The position numbers were made by a program, and so were the translations under genes. The notes beneath the pieces are model-generated. The model searched no databases and had not been told where the DNA came from. It saw nothing but the letters and a program-made list of their open reading frames with translations. A DNA stretch of 64,000 bases, from positions 1-64,000 of the forward strand of contig NZ_JAKFFS010000007.1 of NCBI RefSeq assembly GCF_021502725.1, written 5' to 3'. Source of the stretch: Dyadobacter sp. CY345. GTDB lineage: Bacteria; Bacteroidota; Bacteroidia; Cytophagales; Spirosomataceae. Below, piece by piece: positions 33,390-41,536 of the stretch. Position 1 is the first letter of the stretch, and each line of letters starts with the position of its first letter.

Positions 33390-35021
33390 TTATAAATTTA
33401 AGTTTACAAATTCGAACTTTTCACCGTCAAAAAGACCTTTGTCACTTAGTTTAATATTAGGAATTACAAGTAAAGCCATAAAAGATAATGTCATGTACGG
33501 TGACTTTAATGTTGATTTAAGTTTAATTTTAACAAACTGATCAATTTCTGTGTAAGATTCTGCCGCCTTGTATCCGTCAACGTCTGTCATTAGACCTGCA
33601 ATAGGAAGTGCTAGCATATGTTTTTCATCCAAGCCTACCGCGGATACTCCGCCCTTCGCTTCAATTAATAAATTGACTGCTTCGCAAATGCTCTGGTCGT
33701 CGCAGCCGACTGCAATGATATTGTGCGAGTCATGTGCAACGGTTGAAGCAATCGCACCTTCTTTTAAATCAAAGTTTTTGATAAATGCAATGGCAGGAGC
33801 AGCATTATGATATCGGTTTACAACAACGATTTTCAGAACATCCTGATCGGTATCCGAAACCATAAAACCGTTTTCAGTTTTAAAATCTTCGATTAAAAGA
33901 TTAGTGATCAATTGTCCTTCCAAAGCTTCAATAACCCGAATTTTTCCATTCGTTTCAGCTGGAACAGGTGAAGCAAAATCAGTCGGGCTTTTCTTCGTAC
34001 AATTGAATTGGTTGATATGATCGCTGCGAAGATCAGGAATCAGGGAAACTCCGTTTTCAGCGACTAATGCTCCGTCGAGATAAGTTTTAAGAACATTAAA
34101 GTCTTTAAGATTATCTATCACCACAAAATCAGCCGGGTCGTTTTTTCTCAATAAGCCAACGGGAAGATTGTAATGCTCAACCGGATTGATACAGGCAGCC
34201 TGCAGAATATTCCAAAGATCGTGTCCAAGCGCCAGTGCTCTTTTGATTAAAACATTGATGTGCCCTTCAACGAGATTGTCCGGATGTTTGTCATCTGAAC
34301 AGAACATGATCCTGTCGGGAAATTCTGCCAGCAACGGAATTAGCGCGTCAAAATTTCTGGCAGCGCTCCCTTCACGAATCAGGATTTTGACACCGTAATC
34401 AATTTTTTCTCTTGCCTCTTCATAAGTAAAACATTCATGGTCTGTGGAAATTCCATTGGCAGCATACTGCTTAGCCGCTTCGCCACGAAGTCCGGGAGCA
34501 TGGCCGTCGATTGGTTTATTGAAATGTTTGGCCCAATTGATTTTTGCCACCATATCAGGATCGTTGTCAAGAACACCAGGAAAATTCATCACTTCTGCGA
34601 GGTAACCGATATCGTCGCTTGCTAGCATCTTTCTGACATCTTCCGGATCTACTACGGCACCGGCAGTTTCGAAAATAGTAGCTGGGACGCAGGACGGGGC
34701 ACCGAAACAAAATTTAAATGGAACACGTTTTCCATCTTTGATCATATATTCTACGCCAGGAGCGCCGAGCACATTCGCGATCTCGTGCGGATCAGAAACG
34801 GTAGCGACGGTACCATGGACTACGGCTAATCTGGCAAATTGGGAAGGCGTCAGCATGGAGCTTTCTACGTGGACGTGGGCATCGACGAAACCAGGTATTA
34901 TATAAGGAAGGCTGGAATTTTCTTCGCCTGTAACATTTATACTTTCAATTACCTTATTCTTTATCGAAATCTCAGCTTCCTGAATTGTCTTTTCGAAGAT
35001 GTTAACTAGGTTGGCTTTCAT
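33390..35021 (-). CDS. ade: Adenine deaminase
   Basis: A 543-residue amidohydrolase that converts adenine to hypoxanthine in purine salvage. Landmarks: the metal-binding HVHVESSML (PGFVDAHVHVESS), SDPHEIANVLG, the central GHAPGLRGE, the SDDKHPDNL motif, and late VGCDDQSI and HMLALPIAGLM. Its length is in the range of bacterial Ade. It is an isolated minus-strand gene. The double-hairpin repeat lies upstream of its start, outside the immediate promoter region. Confidence 0.94.
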   Translation of the reverse strand: MKANLVNIFEKTIQEAEISIKNKVIESINVTGEENSSLPYIIPGFVDAHVHVESSMLTPSQFARLAVVHGTVATVSDPHEIANVLGAPGVEYMIKDGKRVPFKFCFGAPSCVPATIFETAGAVVDPEDVRKMLASDDIGYLAEVMNFPGVLDNDPDMVAKINWAKHFNKPIDGHAPGLRGEAAKQYAANGISTDHECFTYEEAREKIDYGVKILIREGSAARNFDALIPLLAEFPDRIMFCSDDKHPDNLVEGHINVLIKRALALGHDLWNILQAACINPVEHYNLPVGLLRKNDPADFVVIDNLKDFNVLKTYLDGALVAENGVSLIPDLRSDHINQFNCTKKSPTDFASPVPAETNGKIRVIEALEGQLITNLLIEDFKTENGFMVSDTDQDVLKIVVVNRYHNAAPAIAFIKNFDLKEGAIASTVAHDSHNIIAVGCDDQSICEAVNLLIEAKGGVSAVGLDEKHMLALPIAGLMTDVDGYKAAESYTEIDQFVKIKLKSTLKSPYMTLSFMALLVIPNIKLSDKGLFDGEKFEFVNLNL

Positions 35022-35144
35022 TTTTTATAATTGTTATGGCAAATATGTATCGGTATTAAATGGTACCGCGTGAATAGTCCTTGTTGTTACTGCACGTAAT
35101 TTACAAAACCATCTCTAAGTATCATTTAGTTTCTGACGCAGTGT

Positions 35145-35229
35145 TTCATTACCCGTCGGATGGCGGAAAAAGCCATCCGACGGGGTCGCCCGGTCCGACG
35201 GCTTTTTCTGCCGTCGGACCGGTAATGAA
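35145..35229. repeat. Double perfect hairpin with closing stem (REP/BIME-like)
   Basis: An outer stem TTCATTACC (35145-35153) with GGTAATGAA (35221-35229) encloses two hairpins. Hairpin 1: CCCGTCGGATGGC with GCCATCCGACGGG, 13 bp perfect, 7-nt loop. Hairpin 2: CCGGTCCGACGGC with GCCGTCGGACCGG, 13 bp perfect, 7-nt loop. The arms share CCGTCGGA in inverted order, so two related units face each other. Some outer and hairpin bases compete. No T-tract on either strand. Confidence 0.85.
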
Positions 35230-35253
35230 CCAGAAAAAAATAATAAAAAAGGA

Positions 35254-36135
35254 TCAGGAAATCACCGAGCTCGCCCGGTATCCCTTTTGATATTGAAGCG
35301 GACTTTTCCCGGTATGCATTTTAAAATATCTGTTGAAATTGGCAAAATTATTGAATCCACTTTCATAGCAGATCTGCGCGACACTCAGTTTTCCGTCAAT
35401 CAATAATTTACAGGCGTGGCCGATCCGAAGTTCCAGTAAAAATTGAGAATATGTTTTCCGGCTTCTGCTTTTAAAATACCTGCAAAAAGAATTCGGACTG
35501 ATATTCGCGATTTCCGCAATCTCTTCAATCGTTATTTTTTGCTGAAAATTACTCAGCGAATATTTATATATCTGATTAATCCGGTCTTCGTCATGCTGGT
35601 CATATTCTTCCTGATAGTGGCTATTCGAAAGCAACTTTATTTCTTTACTATGCGCCAGCGTTTCCAGAATTTGTAATAATGAAATAATCGGATTTCCTTC
35701 AACCTGATCCAGCAGTTTTTGAAGAAGCACTTTAATCTGCTGATTTTCCTTTCCCAAAAGTTTCATTCCCCATTTCGCTTTTTCCAGTAATTCGTTGATC
35801 GATTTATTTTCAGGAAGACTTCGGAAGGTTTCACCAAATAGTTCAGCAGAAAAATGAAGAACAGTCGCTTGTGCATACAGCTGAGAATCACCTTTAAAAT
35901 ACTTTTCATCACAGCGCCAATAATGCGGTAGATTTGGCCCGATCAGTAGCAAATCGCCACTCTGGAAATTTTGAATGTTGTCTCCGACAAACTGAGTCCC
36001 GGAGCCTTGTTCAATATGCACGAGCTCGATCTCCGGATGATAATGCCAGCGATTATAAAAATACAACACCACATCCCGTCTGATGCTAAAAGACTGATGC
36101 AAACCTTTCGGAATTTTAAGTAATTGAGGTTTCAC
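35254..36135 (-). CDS. AraC-family transcriptional regulator
   Basis: A 293-residue regulator beginning at a GTG, with no good ATG nearby. The N-terminal cupin (HPEIELVHIEQGSGTQFVG, LLIGPNLPHYW) should bind a small effector such as a sugar or sugar acid. The C-terminal double HTH spans about residues 190-290 (ITIEEIAEIANISPNSFCRY; LSVAQICYESGFNNFANFNR, followed by KMHTGKSPLQYQ). It is divergent from the dehydratase gene that opens the deoxysugar cluster, across 322 bases, so it is the likely regulator of that cluster. Confidence 0.92.
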   Translation of the reverse strand: MKPQLLKIPKGLHQSFSIRRDVVLYFYNRWHYHPEIELVHIEQGSGTQFVGDNIQNFQSGDLLLIGPNLPHYWRCDEKYFKGDSQLYAQATVLHFSAELFGETFRSLPENKSINELLEKAKWGMKLLGKENQQIKVLLQKLLDQVEGNPIISLLQILETLAHSKEIKLLSNSHYQEEYDQHDEDRINQIYKYSLSNFQQKITIEEIAEIANISPNSFCRYFKSRSRKTYSQFLLELRIGHACKLLIDGKLSVAQICYESGFNNFANFNRYFKMHTGKSPLQYQKGYRASSVIS

Positions 36136-36457
36136 AGTTAAAATGACAAGATTTAATCAATAATGATCCAATTTATGCCAAAATTATTGAAAAATATGCC
36201 AGTATAGTGAAACAACGCCTTTTTATATTTCTATTCATTTGTGTTAAAATTCAATAAGAAATATTGGTATTTTTATTTCGGATAACTTCCTGTATTATTT
36301 CGGCGTTTTGGGAGGTATATATTAATGATGTATGCATTTGAAATGCCGGGTAAAAACGGAATAACTCGTCTGACTAAAATGAAGACGAATTTCTTGACAT
36401 GAAGTTATTTCAGATTCACATCATGAACATTTATTAATACTTATTCCTATTGAGACT
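36136..36457. other. 322-base divergent regulatory region
   Basis: This AT-rich region separates the AraC regulator and the dehydratase gene and must hold both promoters. It contains two TATGCCA direct repeats close to the regulator start (listed separately) and a GCATT-TGA-AATGC palindrome near 36334-36346. No coding frame is convincing. Confidence 0.55.
36174..36201 (+). promoter_or_regulatory. Candidate AraC operator: TATGCCA direct repeats
   Basis: TATGCCA at 36174-36180 and again at 36195-36201 are spaced by 21 bases, two helical turns. Direct repeats at this spacing are usual for AraC-type dimers. They lie 39-66 bases upstream of the regulator start, so autoregulation or control of the divergent genes is plausible. 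Confidence 0.45.
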
Positions 36458-38110
36458 ATGGCGTCCAATCTTTTGAAAATTCACCCATCCGACAATGTCA
36501 TCGTGGCGCTTAGAGATATTCCGACAGGCGATACTGCGGAATGGAACGGCGAGCGTTATGTTTTGCCTTACGGCGTTTCCTCAAAGCATAAATTTGTTAC
36601 CGAAGATATAGAAACAGGCGGAGCAATTATTATGTATGGCGTTTTGGTGGGCCGTGCAAAACAGCCAATCAAACGGGGAGAACCCATTACTACTTTTAAT
36701 TTAAAACACGATTCCCAGGATTACAGCACCGCGAATCGGCAGCCATATTTATATACACAGCCGGACGTAAGTCGTTGGCAGGGAAGAACTTTTAATGGAT
36801 ATCACCGGGAAGACGGTCGGGTAGGGACTTATAATTACTGGCTGGTATTGCCGCTGGTATTTTGTGAAAATCGCAACGTGCTGATCATGAAAGATGCTTT
36901 CGAGCGAGAACTGGGTTATGCACAGACTGATATGTATCGCGGCCAGGTTGCTGAATTTTTGAAAGCATACCAGTCAGGAGATATGTCCCGTATGCAAAAT
37001 TTGGGAGGATTTTCAGAACCAACAAAAGAACAGCAGGTAAAAAGTCGTCCTTTCCCCAATGTGGATGGAATTAAATTTTTGACACATGAAGGCGGTTGCG
37101 GCGGTACCCGTACGGATGCAAATACTTTATGCGCACTTTTTGCTGCATACGCTGTTCACCCGAATGTCGCCGGAATCACCGTTTTAAGCCTGGGTTGTCA
37201 AAATTCGGAACTGAAAACTTTGGAAGACGAAATTAAAAAGCGCGATCCAAATTTCAACAAACCTTTTTACGCTTTTGAACATCAGAAAGGTACTGAATAC
37301 TCGCTGGTTTCCGGTGCGATCAAATCAACTTTCCTGGGTTTGACTGAAATGAATAAACAATATCGTGAGCCAGCTCCGTTGTCAAAACTTTCGGTTGGAT
37401 TGAAATGTGGTGGTTCAGATGGATTTTCGGGAATTTCTGCGAATCCGGTTTTGGGTCATTTGTCTGATATCGTAGTTGGGCTTGGCGGACAAACACTTCT
37501 TGCTGAATTTCCGGAACTTAATGGTGTAGAGCAGGAACTTCTCAACCGTTGCGTGACAGAGGAAAAAGCGGCCAAATTTGAAAAATTAATGCGCGATTAC
37601 GCTGGAAAAGCGGAAGCAGTTGGTTCTGCATTTGCTTTTAATCCTTCGCCTGGTAACATCAAAGACGGTTTAATTACCGATGCAATCAAATCAGCTGGTG
37701 CTGCAAAAAAAGGTGGAAATGCCTATATTTCAGATGTTTTAAATTACACGGAAAGAGCAACCGAAGCTGGTCTGGCACTGGTTTGTACACCCGGAAATGA
37801 CGTGGAAGCGACAACAGGACAAACAGCTGCGGGCGCGAATATTATTCTTTTCACGACTGGTTTGGGAACACCGACAGGAAATCCAATATGCCCGGTTGCC
37901 AAAGTTGCAACGAATACTATTTTGGCAAACCGTATGCCGGATGTAATAGATTTTGATTGCGGGCCGGTTGTGGATGGTACGCAGTCACTAGAAGAAAACG
38001 CAGACCATTTATTGGAATATGTGATCAAAGTGGCAAGCGGAGAATTGACGAAAGCGCAGCAGCTAGGGCAGGATGATTTTATTCCATGGAAAAGAGGTGT
38101 TTCACTTTAA
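36458..38110 (+). CDS. UxaA-family (altronate dehydratase-like) dehydratase
   Basis: A 550-residue dehydratase. Residues 1-95 form the SAF-like N-terminal domain (LKIHPSDNVIVALRDIPTGD); the rest is the UxaA/GarD C-terminal domain with DGRVGTYNYW, the HEGGCGGTRTDA metal/cluster segment, GLKCGGSDGFSGISANP and the end GLGTPTGNPICPVAKVATN. UxaA-type enzymes dehydrate sugar acids to 2-keto-3-deoxy acids. As first gene of a cluster with a lactonase-like protein, an SDR, an FAH hydrolase and a mutarotase, it probably dehydrates L-fuconate or L-rhamnonate, replacing the enolase-superfamily enzyme used in Xanthomonas (inference). Confidence 0.88.
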   Translation: MASNLLKIHPSDNVIVALRDIPTGDTAEWNGERYVLPYGVSSKHKFVTEDIETGGAIIMYGVLVGRAKQPIKRGEPITTFNLKHDSQDYSTANRQPYLYTQPDVSRWQGRTFNGYHREDGRVGTYNYWLVLPLVFCENRNVLIMKDAFERELGYAQTDMYRGQVAEFLKAYQSGDMSRMQNLGGFSEPTKEQQVKSRPFPNVDGIKFLTHEGGCGGTRTDANTLCALFAAYAVHPNVAGITVLSLGCQNSELKTLEDEIKKRDPNFNKPFYAFEHQKGTEYSLVSGAIKSTFLGLTEMNKQYREPAPLSKLSVGLKCGGSDGFSGISANPVLGHLSDIVVGLGGQTLLAEFPELNGVEQELLNRCVTEEKAAKFEKLMRDYAGKAEAVGSAFAFNPSPGNIKDGLITDAIKSAGAAKKGGNAYISDVLNYTERATEAGLALVCTPGNDVEATTGQTAAGANIILFTTGLGTPTGNPICPVAKVATNTILANRMPDVIDFDCGPVVDGTQSLEENADHLLEYVIKVASGELTKAQQLGQDDFIPWKRGVSL

Positions 38111-38144
38111 CTTTTTTTTGAGGGATTATAACAACGGAAAATAA

Positions 38145-38300
38145 AATTTTCAAGCTAAGACATACAGCTCATGAGAGTGAAAAGTCAGTAACCTCAGGAT
38201 TGATCCTGGGGCCGAGAGCTTTGGAGGTCGCGACACGGGATTTATCCCGTAAACCATAAGTTTGTTCCGAGTATAGTTCGTATTCATCAGTCTTTTCATT
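38145..38300. repeat. Intergenic palindrome cluster inside the deoxysugar operon
   Basis: Within the 223-base gap between dehydratase and SDR genes lie CAGGAT-TG-ATCCTG (38195-38208) and ACGGGAT-TT-ATCCCGT (38235-38250). Both share the GGATxxATCC pattern and lack a T-tract. This looks like a dispersed repeat, not a terminator; it may set relative mRNA levels. Confidence 0.6.
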
Positions 38301-38333
38301 AAGACGTTGACTTAATATTTAATTGTAAAATAC

Positions 38334-39107
38334 ATGTTTGATTTAACCGGCAAAGTGGCTTTGGTAACAGGAGGTGCAAGTGGAATCGGTTTAGCGATTT
38401 CTGAAACTTTCGCTAAGCAAGGTGCTCATGTGCATATTCTTGAACTTAATATTGACCTCGCAAATCAGGTAGTTGAAGATATAAAAAATAGTGGTGGAAG
38501 CGCAGAAGCGCATGCGATCGATATTTCAAAACAGGCAGATGTTGTAAAAGTTATTGACAAAATTGCTGAAAAACAAACCATCAATATACTGGTCAATAAC
38601 GCAGGGATAGCCCATATCGGGAAAGCGGATAACACGGCTGAAACCGACTTCGACCGCGTAATCAACGTCAATGTTAAGGGAGTTTACAATTGCCTTTTTG
38701 CGACAATACCACATTTGAAAAAAGCTGGTGGCGGCGTTATTTTGAATATGGCATCCATCGCTGCAACTGTCGGTATACCTGACCGTTTTGCTTATTCAAC
38801 TGCAAAAGGTGCTGTCTATTCAATGACTTTATCGGTTGCAAAGGATTATCTGGCGGATGGTATTCGCTGCAACAGCGTTTCGCCGGCACGTGTTCATACG
38901 CCTTTTGTTGATGGATTTATTGCAAAAAACTATCCGGGACAAGAAGCTGAAATGTTTGAAAAACTTTCAAAAACACAGCCGATTGGCAGGATGGCAAAAC
39001 CGGACGAAATCGGAGCACTTGCCTTATACTTGTGTTCAGACGAAGCCTCTTTCATCACCGGTTGCGATTATTTGATTGATGGGGGATTTGAAAAACTAAA
39101 TAATTAA
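38334..39107 (+). CDS. SDR-family sugar-acid dehydrogenase
   Basis: A 257-residue short-chain dehydrogenase. NAD-binding TGGASGIG is near residue 12, with NNAGIAHIG, catalytic Ser in NMASIA and YxxxK in AYSTAKGAVYS. The C-terminal CSDEASFITGCDYLIDGGF is usual for SDRs. The family includes L-fucose dehydrogenase and 2-keto-3-deoxy-L-fuconate dehydrogenase. Its position before an FAH-type hydrolase favours the latter, oxidising 2-keto-3-deoxy-L-fuconate to the 2,4-diketo acid, but fucose oxidation to the lactone is also needed and has no other candidate here. Confidence 0.9.
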   Translation: MFDLTGKVALVTGGASGIGLAISETFAKQGAHVHILELNIDLANQVVEDIKNSGGSAEAHAIDISKQADVVKVIDKIAEKQTINILVNNAGIAHIGKADNTAETDFDRVINVNVKGVYNCLFATIPHLKKAGGGVILNMASIAATVGIPDRFAYSTAKGAVYSMTLSVAKDYLADGIRCNSVSPARVHTPFVDGFIAKNYPGQEAEMFEKLSKTQPIGRMAKPDEIGALALYLCSDEASFITGCDYLIDGGFEKLNN

Positions 39108-39112
39108 TGTAG

Positions 39113-39235
39113 GTAACACAGAGAACCGCAGAGCGAAAAAAAGAGGTACACAGAGTTTTTTTAGAAGATAATGTTGTGAAAAAACTCTGTGGCACTCCTT
39201 TACAACTCTTAATTTCTCTGTGAAACAATAAAAAG
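39113..39235. repeat. CACAGAG-type interspersed repeat
   Basis: A CACAGAGTTTTTT arm at 39149-39161 pairs with AAAAAACTCTGTG at 39179-39191; outer AACACAGAGAACC and TTTCTCTGTGAAAC extend the symmetry. The element fills the gap between the SDR and FAH genes. CACAGAG-rich palindromes of this kind are common in intergenic DNA of several phyla. No coding capacity. Confidence 0.7.
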
Positions 39236-39241
39236 CATAAT

Positions 39242-40105
39242 ATGAAACTTTTCCGTTTTGGAGCTTACGAACAAGAGAAACCTGGTGTGGAACTGACAAA
39301 CGGCGAATTGCTGGATGTTTCTGCTTTTGGGGAAGATTATAATGAGAAATTTTTTGGTACGGACGGATTAAATCGTCTTGCCGATTGGCTCGCTGTCAAT
39401 TCGGCATCGGCACCACGTGTTGAGCCTGGTTTCCGTTTTGGGTCATGCATTGCGCGCCCATCAAAAATTATCTGTATTGGAATGAATTATGCAAAACACG
39501 CATATGAATCCGGTGCAACAGAATTACCGAAAGAGCCAATCGTCTTTTTTAAAGCGACTTCTGCGCTGGTTGGCCCGAATGATCCGGTAATTATTCCAAG
39601 AGGTTCGGAAAAAACAGATTGGGAAGTTGAGCTTGCCGTCGTTATTGGGAAAAAGGCGAGTTATGTTGAAGAAGCTGACGCGCTTAGTTACGTAGCCGGT
39701 TACACCATTCACAACGATTACTCCGAACGTGCATATCAGCTGGAACGTGGTGGACAATGGGTAAAAGGGAAAAGTAATGACTCTTTCGCGCCACTCGGGC
39801 CATACCTTATCACAAGAGAGGATATTCCAAATGCGAATAATCTTGATCTTTGGTTGTCTTTAAACGGCAAGAAAATTCAGGATAGCAATACCTCAGACAT
39901 GATTTTCCAGGTTGGTTTCCTTGTAAGTTATCTGAGCCAGTTTATGACTTTACTTCCAGGTGACGTTATTTCTACTGGTACTCCAGCTGGCGTAGGCTTG
40001 GGTATGAAACCTCAGGTTTATCTGAAACCAGGTGATATCGTTGAACTTGGTATCGAAGGCCTGGGTGTTCAGAAACAGGAAGCTGTGGCCTGGAAAGCAG
40101 TATAA
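39242..40105 (+). CDS. Fumarylacetoacetate hydrolase family protein (2,4-diketo-3-deoxy-fuconate hydrolase-like)
   Basis: A 287-residue FAH-superfamily enzyme. The catalytic domain holds IICIGMNYAKHAYE, the metal-binding acid cluster in DWEVELAVVIGK and IHNDYSER, KSNDSFAPLGP, and the C-terminal GDVISTGTPAGVGLG. FAH enzymes cleave C-C bonds of diketo acids. In the L-fucose pathway of Xanthomonas the corresponding enzyme gives pyruvate and L-lactate. The flanking SDR, amidohydrolase and mutarotase, and the nearby LutABC lactate oxidation genes, support this reading. Confidence 0.9.
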   Translation: MKLFRFGAYEQEKPGVELTNGELLDVSAFGEDYNEKFFGTDGLNRLADWLAVNSASAPRVEPGFRFGSCIARPSKIICIGMNYAKHAYESGATELPKEPIVFFKATSALVGPNDPVIIPRGSEKTDWEVELAVVIGKKASYVEEADALSYVAGYTIHNDYSERAYQLERGGQWVKGKSNDSFAPLGPYLITREDIPNANNLDLWLSLNGKKIQDSNTSDMIFQVGFLVSYLSQFMTLLPGDVISTGTPAGVGLGMKPQVYLKPGDIVELGIEGLGVQKQEAVAWKAV

Positions 40106-40164
40106 ATTCTAAATTTCCGGGTGCGAAATACTATTCTCATCCGGAAACATTCAAACAGTATAAT

Positions 40165-40992
40165 ATGGTTATTGATTCCCATCAGCATTTTTGGATTTAT
40201 GATCCGGTAAGAGATTCCTGGATCACGCCAGAAATGGAAAAGATCCGTCAAAACTTTCTTCCCGAAAATCTAAAACCGGTTTTGGAAGCGAATGGCGTGG
40301 ACGGATGTGTGGCTGTGCAAGCGGATCAGTCCAATTCTGAAACTGAATTTTTGTTGCAGCTTGCAGAAGCGAATGACTTCCTAAAAGGCGTTGTGGGTTG
40401 GATAGATCTTCGGGCTGAAAATTTGTATGACAGGCTGGAAATTTGTTCGCAATTTGAAAAATTAAAAGGTTTCAGGCATATCGTTCAGGGTGAGCCAGAT
40501 GATTTTTTGCTGCAATCTGACTTTATCAAGGGTGTAGGACAATTGGTTGCGTTTGGTTTTACCTACGACATTCTTGTCTATCCAACGCAACTTGAAGCGA
40601 GTTATACTTTTGCCAAACAATTGCCAAACGTAAAGTTTGTACTTGACCATGTTGCAAAACCTTATATCAAGAAAGGTGAGATAGAAACCTGGGCAAAGGA
40701 TATTAAAAAGCTAGCTGAGCTACCAAATGTCTCCTGCAAAATTTCAGGTATGGTGACAGAAGCGGATTGGTATTCCTGGCAAAACGCAGATTTTGAACCC
40801 TATCTGGATACTGTTTTTGGAGCTTTTGGAACAGATCGTTTGATGTTTGGTTCTGACTGGCCGGTTTGCCTGGTGGCTGCCGAATACGGTGCCATGAAAG
40901 ATGTGCTTGGAAATTACCTGACAAAACTTTCCAAAAACGAGCAAAAGAAAGTCTGGGGTGAAAATGCTGTTAAATTTTATTCCCTCGATTAA
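40165..40992 (+). CDS. Amidohydrolase 2 family lactonase (L-fuconolactonase-like)
   Basis: A 275-residue TIM-barrel amidohydrolase. It starts with the metal motif DSHQHFWIYDP and has LDHVAKPYIKKG and the late MFGSDWPVCLVAAEYG typical of the L-fuconolactone/L-rhamnonolactone hydrolase group. It should open a sugar lactone to the acid that the UxaA-type enzyme dehydrates. It is separated from the FAH gene by 59 bases and from the mutarotase gene by 12, so it belongs to the same transcript. Confidence 0.9.
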   Translation: MVIDSHQHFWIYDPVRDSWITPEMEKIRQNFLPENLKPVLEANGVDGCVAVQADQSNSETEFLLQLAEANDFLKGVVGWIDLRAENLYDRLEICSQFEKLKGFRHIVQGEPDDFLLQSDFIKGVGQLVAFGFTYDILVYPTQLEASYTFAKQLPNVKFVLDHVAKPYIKKGEIETWAKDIKKLAELPNVSCKISGMVTEADWYSWQNADFEPYLDTVFGAFGTDRLMFGSDWPVCLVAAEYGAMKDVLGNYLTKLSKNEQKKVWGENAVKFYSLD

Positions 40993-41004
40993 AGAAATTG
41001 TATA

Positions 41005-41337
41005 ATGAAAAGATACTGCCTTGCTTTGGATTTAGTAGACGACGCAAAGATGATTGAAGAATATGAGGAACATCACCGTGTTCCTCGTCCTGAAATTAAA
41101 AAAAGCATTCTGGATGCAGGAATTACCCAAATGGAGCTTTACAGAATTGAAAACCGGCTTTTCATGATTATGGAAACGATGGACGATTTTAGTTTTGAAA
41201 CAAAAAATGCCATGGACGCTGCCAATCCGGATGTTCAGGTTTGGGAGCAGCTGATGTGGAAATATCAGCAAGCGTTGCCTTCTGCCAAGGAAGGGGAAAA
41301 ATGGGTTATAATGGACAAGATCTTCGCTTTGGTTTAG
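41005..41337 (+). CDS. L-rhamnose/L-fucose mutarotase family protein
   Basis: A 110-residue protein of the RhaM/DUF718 family, which interconverts alpha and beta anomers of 6-deoxy-L-sugars. Landmarks: RYCLALDLVDD, the EEYEEHHRVPRPEI segment with the active-site His, GITQMELYRIENRLFM and the final VQVWEQLMWKYQ with KWVIMDKIF. Its presence tells that the cluster handles a deoxyhexose such as L-fucose or L-rhamnose. It lies 12 bases after the amidohydrolase gene. Confidence 0.92.
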   Translation: MKRYCLALDLVDDAKMIEEYEEHHRVPRPEIKKSILDAGITQMELYRIENRLFMIMETMDDFSFETKNAMDAANPDVQVWEQLMWKYQQALPSAKEGEKWVIMDKIFALV

Positions 41338-41536
41338 GGATTATCTTCAAATTAGTACCAAAAATTTTGTTAGCCACAATTGAAAAATAGCTTTTAAAAC
41401 TAGCACCGACCAGCATCACTCAATAAAAGTTAGGGAAAAACTTCTCAGGAATTATCCGAAGACAGATTGCGATTTTAAACCTAAGGGTCTTAAATTACAG
41501 TTTGACAGGAGCCATTTTACTTAGCTATTTGATAGA

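Noticed and set aside
35081..35290. Open frame across the double-hairpin repeat
   Set aside because: The frame is created by the palindromes and has no coding features.
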